Positions 61,640-64,000 of a stretch of DNA of 64,000 bases are shown here, piece by piece; the first letter of the stretch is position 1, and each line of letters begins with the position of its first letter. This DNA is from Sphagnum magellanicum (taxonomy: Eukaryota > Streptophyta > Sphagnopsida > Sphagnales > Sphagnaceae). The position numbers and the translations under genes were made by a program. The notes beneath the pieces were generated by a model, which worked only from the letters and a program-made list of their open reading frames with translations, did no database searches and had not been told where the DNA came from. Location of the stretch: contig CM038925.1 of assembly GCA_021904315.1 (NCBI GenBank), forward strand, positions 14,200,501-14,264,500, written 5' to 3'.

Positions 61640-61946
61640 AGACCAAGTGAATTAATATATATGATGTGGGAAACATGTTTGGAGGGTGACATACTGAGCG
61701 AGAAACATGTTTGGAGGGTCACATACTGAGCAGCACACCTGAAGGTGTGTGTGTATGCGTATGCACACTTTTGTTTCCATTTTTTGAGATCTTGTGACGA
61801 CTTTACCCATCTAAGGTGCACCAAATCCTCCACAAAGTGCGAGAGATAGAGAGAGAGAGAGTGAGCACAGGAGACGCGCGCGCGAATGAATGATTGGGTG
61901 GTAAAAGACAAAAGAAGACGGTGCCAAAAACAGCACAACAACAAAT
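61640..61946 (+). promoter_or_regulatory. SSADH promoter and leader region
   Basis: A TATATAT run at about 61655-61661 lies 285 bp before the ATG. A 32-bp direct duplication (GAAACATGTTTGGAGGGT(G/C)A plus CATACTGAGC, starting 61670 and 61702) follows, and a (GA)n tract at about 61846-61862 lies in the probable 5' UTR. These are positional inferences; no transcription start is proven. Confidence 0.45.
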
Positions 61947-64000
61947 ATGACATACACGAAGATAAGAAGAGTTTCTGATGCTCTTGGTGTTGTTGCCATT
62001 GCTGCTGCTCGTTTGTTGCCGCTGCCTGGCGCTGCTCGACAGGTATGTCTTTGTCCTGCTACTGTTGTTGTTGTTGTTGTTGCTGCTGCTGCCACAATTG
62101 TTGTATGTCATTTCAAGGCTGCTTTGTAGTTTCAGTCCCCATCAGACCCCCCCATCAGTGCCCATCCATAGTGCCCATCAGCCCACCCCATCAGTGCCCA
62201 TCAGGCCCATCAGTAATGGCCATATCCAGATTGTCCATCATCAGTGGCCCAACAATTGGCTCGTTTGTGTTGAATCTGTAGTGTGCTTGCAAAAATTCTG
62301 TTTGGAATTTTTTGGTTGCAACATGTGTAGCTCTATCTTCTCAAAGACATTCATATTGTCATCAGCCTTCAGGGTTGGCTGGCTGGTGGGCGGGCTGGTT
62401 GACCAGTTTTGTATAAAATCCTGGGACTACCAACTCCTAATTTGGCATTGATGGGTGACTCTCTGAGCATCATCTCATATGCTGGTTTTCTGAAGTATTC
62501 TTTTGTCCCAGGGTTTTTACCTTTTGAGTGAGTGAGTGAGTATCTGGAGTTTTTTGGCTACAGGGAATTGCACACTGACAGCCTTGGGTTTTAGCCTTTT
62601 GCTCAAAAACCTGGTACCCATTTCCTAATTTTGCAATGGTGGGTCTAGAGACAACCCATCTTCCTAGAGGGAAGAGGACAGAGATAGGTAGCAGAAAGAC
62701 AGTTTGGTGAGCAAAAATAGAGAACTGGAAAAGAGGTATATAAGAAAGAGAGGTTTGGTGAGCAAAGTCAGAGGACCCAGAGAAAGAGGTATAAGAGAGA
62801 GAATTTGGTGAGCAAAAACAGAGTGGGGTTTTCTTTTGTATGTGTAGATGGGGACCTTGACACAGCTTAAGGACATTGGGTTGTTCCGCTCCCAAGGCTT
62901 GATTGGGGGCCAATGGAGTGATGCACAGGATGGTCGAACACTGTCGGTATGTCACACAGCTAACTATCTCTATTTTCATGTTCCAACAAAACTGTCTGGT
63001 GCAATTCATTCGCAGTTTATGTTTTGTCACATCTGCCTTCTCATTTTAGTGAAGTAAAAGATGGGGTTTATCGTTGGTTGTGGGGAAGGGTGTGTCTCTT
63101 AGGTGAACAATCCAGCTACAGGAGAGCTGCTGACAAATGTTCCCTTCATGGGTGGTGTAGAGACACAACATGCTATTGCTGCTGCATCTGAAGCTTTTCC
63201 AGGTATGACAACTCCTGTATTTGCTTTTGTGCATAGATCATGCTCTAAGGTGGGTGTAGTGAGAGGGCTGGAACTTGGAGGATTTTGGAGTAATTCATGT
63301 TGCTGGATTGAAATTGTCTGACATCAGTGATATGAATTGTTACATCAGCTTGGAGTGGCAGGACAGCAGCAGATCGTAGCAAGCTTCTGCGAAAATGGTA
63401 ATCACATGTGTCTCTCTAGAATTCAGTTGTTAAGGTGATGTGAGACCATGAAGGGTTTGTAGCAAGACAGAGTATATGGTGATTGGGAGCTTCTTTGCTT
63501 TTTATTTCCAATGACGTCCTGCTGTTGAAAATCCAGGTTTGACTTGCTCCTGACACATAAAGAGGACCTTGGACGGATCATGACACTTGAGCAAGGAAAA
63601 CCTCTTGCAGAGGCTATTGGAGAGGTACCTGTTTCACTCTCTGGGCATTAGCTTTTTTTCGTCTTTTATGCAACTACTGAATTCTCTCTGCATCTCATGA
63701 GTGGCTTCTCATCAGTTGGAGGAAGGCTACTATTTTGGTCTGTATGGTGCTAAAAGTGCAACTGTGAACAGGTTACCTATGGTGCAGGTTTTGTGGAGCT
63801 GTATGCAGAAGAAGCAAAACGTGTCTGTGGGGATATCATACCTTCACCATATCTAGAGAAGAGGATCTTTGTACTAAAACAAGTAAGGGTGCATACCAAG
63901 GGATACACAACAATAACTTTCTCTTGTCTGATAAAGATATCATTTTGATGACATTCTAACATTTGTGGAGCTTAAAGTGGGAAGTTGTTTGAGAGCTTGT
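61947..64000 (+). CDS. SSADH: succinate-semialdehyde dehydrogenase, mitochondrial (5' part; runs off window)
   Basis: NAD-dependent aldehyde dehydrogenase (ALDH5F family) that oxidises succinic semialdehyde to succinate, the last step of the GABA shunt in mitochondria. Exons: 61947-62042, 62848-62946, 63103-63202, 63349-63397, 63537-63624, 63772-63882; all introns GT..AG and in frame. Exon 1 encodes a 32-residue Arg/Ala/Leu-rich leader (RLLPLPGAARQ) fitting a mitochondrial presequence. Then come LFRSQGLIGGQWSDAQDGRT, VNNPATGELLTNVPFMGG, AWSGRTAADRSKLLRKW (Trp codon split TG|G), EQGKPLAEAIGE and GAGFVELYAEEAKRVCGDII, ending FVLKQ, which leads into the family's cofactor-binding region beyond the edge. 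Catalytic Cys and Glu lie outside. Exon 2 itself begins with ATG, so initiation there without a leader is an alternative. Confidence 0.93.
62690..62825. repeat. 50-bp tandem repeat in SSADH intron 1, three copies
   Basis: TTTGGTGAGCAAA recurs at about 62703, 62754 and 62804, each followed by AGAG and preceded by AAAGA(C/G)AG(A/T). It ends just before the exon 2 acceptor at 62847. Intron 1 also carries (TGT)n/(CTG)n at about 62058-62090 and CCCATCAGTG repeats at about 62150-62215. Confidence 0.85.

Overview
The window is nuclear DNA of a land plant, strongly AT-rich, gene-poor and repeat-rich. The evidence is spliceosomal introns with GT..AG ends and three unmistakable plant proteins: a MAG2-interacting protein 2 (MIP2/NBAS) homologue, a clade D type 2C protein phosphatase, and a mitochondrial succinate-semialdehyde dehydrogenase. 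Decayed plant-type transposons and a PPR pseudogene agree. Few, large exons in MIP2 and an intronless phosphatase are unlike the usual angiosperm gene models; a non-flowering plant (moss, liverwort, lycophyte, fern or gymnosperm) is possible, but I cannot name the organism.

Layout. 1-6694: the 3' part of MIP2 on +, four exons, gene start left of the window. 8.76-10.23 kb: decayed hAT-like transposase (-). 11.4-12.5 kb: a dispersed repeat, a possible tRNA-derived SINE fragment and a CTAC-rich tract. 13.0-13.34 kb: an unidentified exon-like ORF. 13.46-14.79 kb: two tandem-repeat blocks. 14844-16010: complete intronless PP2C on -, with a long GC-rich and microsatellite-rich leader up to about 16.9 kb. 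17-23.7 kb: no recognised gene; microsatellites, short tandem duplications and a small telomere-type palindrome at 21.75 kb. 23.69-27.78 kb: an almost full-length but decayed Helitron replicase-helicase (-). 28.57-29.51 and 34.86-35.81 kb: inverted copies of one roughly 0.95-kb repeat. 30025-30157: a CACTA-type MITE with intact target duplication. 37.16-37.83 kb: 48-bp minisatellite. 38.0-39.8 kb: CTAC and GTGCCACA-rich degenerate arrays. 42.0-42.66 kb: PPR pseudogene. 44.12-46.45 kb: decayed Ty3/gypsy pol (-). 47.70-48.40 kb: 76-bp tandem array. 48.75-49.07 kb: foldback element. 49.85-50.54 kb: dispersed repeat carrying a MITE whose empty site is present at 60.1 kb. 52.6-54.96 kb: a possible minus-strand transcript. 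55.9-56.56 kb: Ty1/copia fragment. 56.998-57.329 kb: second MITE of the same family. 61947-64000: 5' half of SSADH on +, running off the right edge.

The three host genes have no functional link that I can see: MIP2 acts in Golgi-to-ER vesicle tethering, the phosphatase in plasma-membrane or receptor signalling, and SSADH in the mitochondrial GABA shunt. Between them the sequence is a graveyard of at least five transposon classes. The most informative items are the Helitron relic, the MITE with its empty site, and the several short-period arrays. I found no evidence for a wholly new molecular system.
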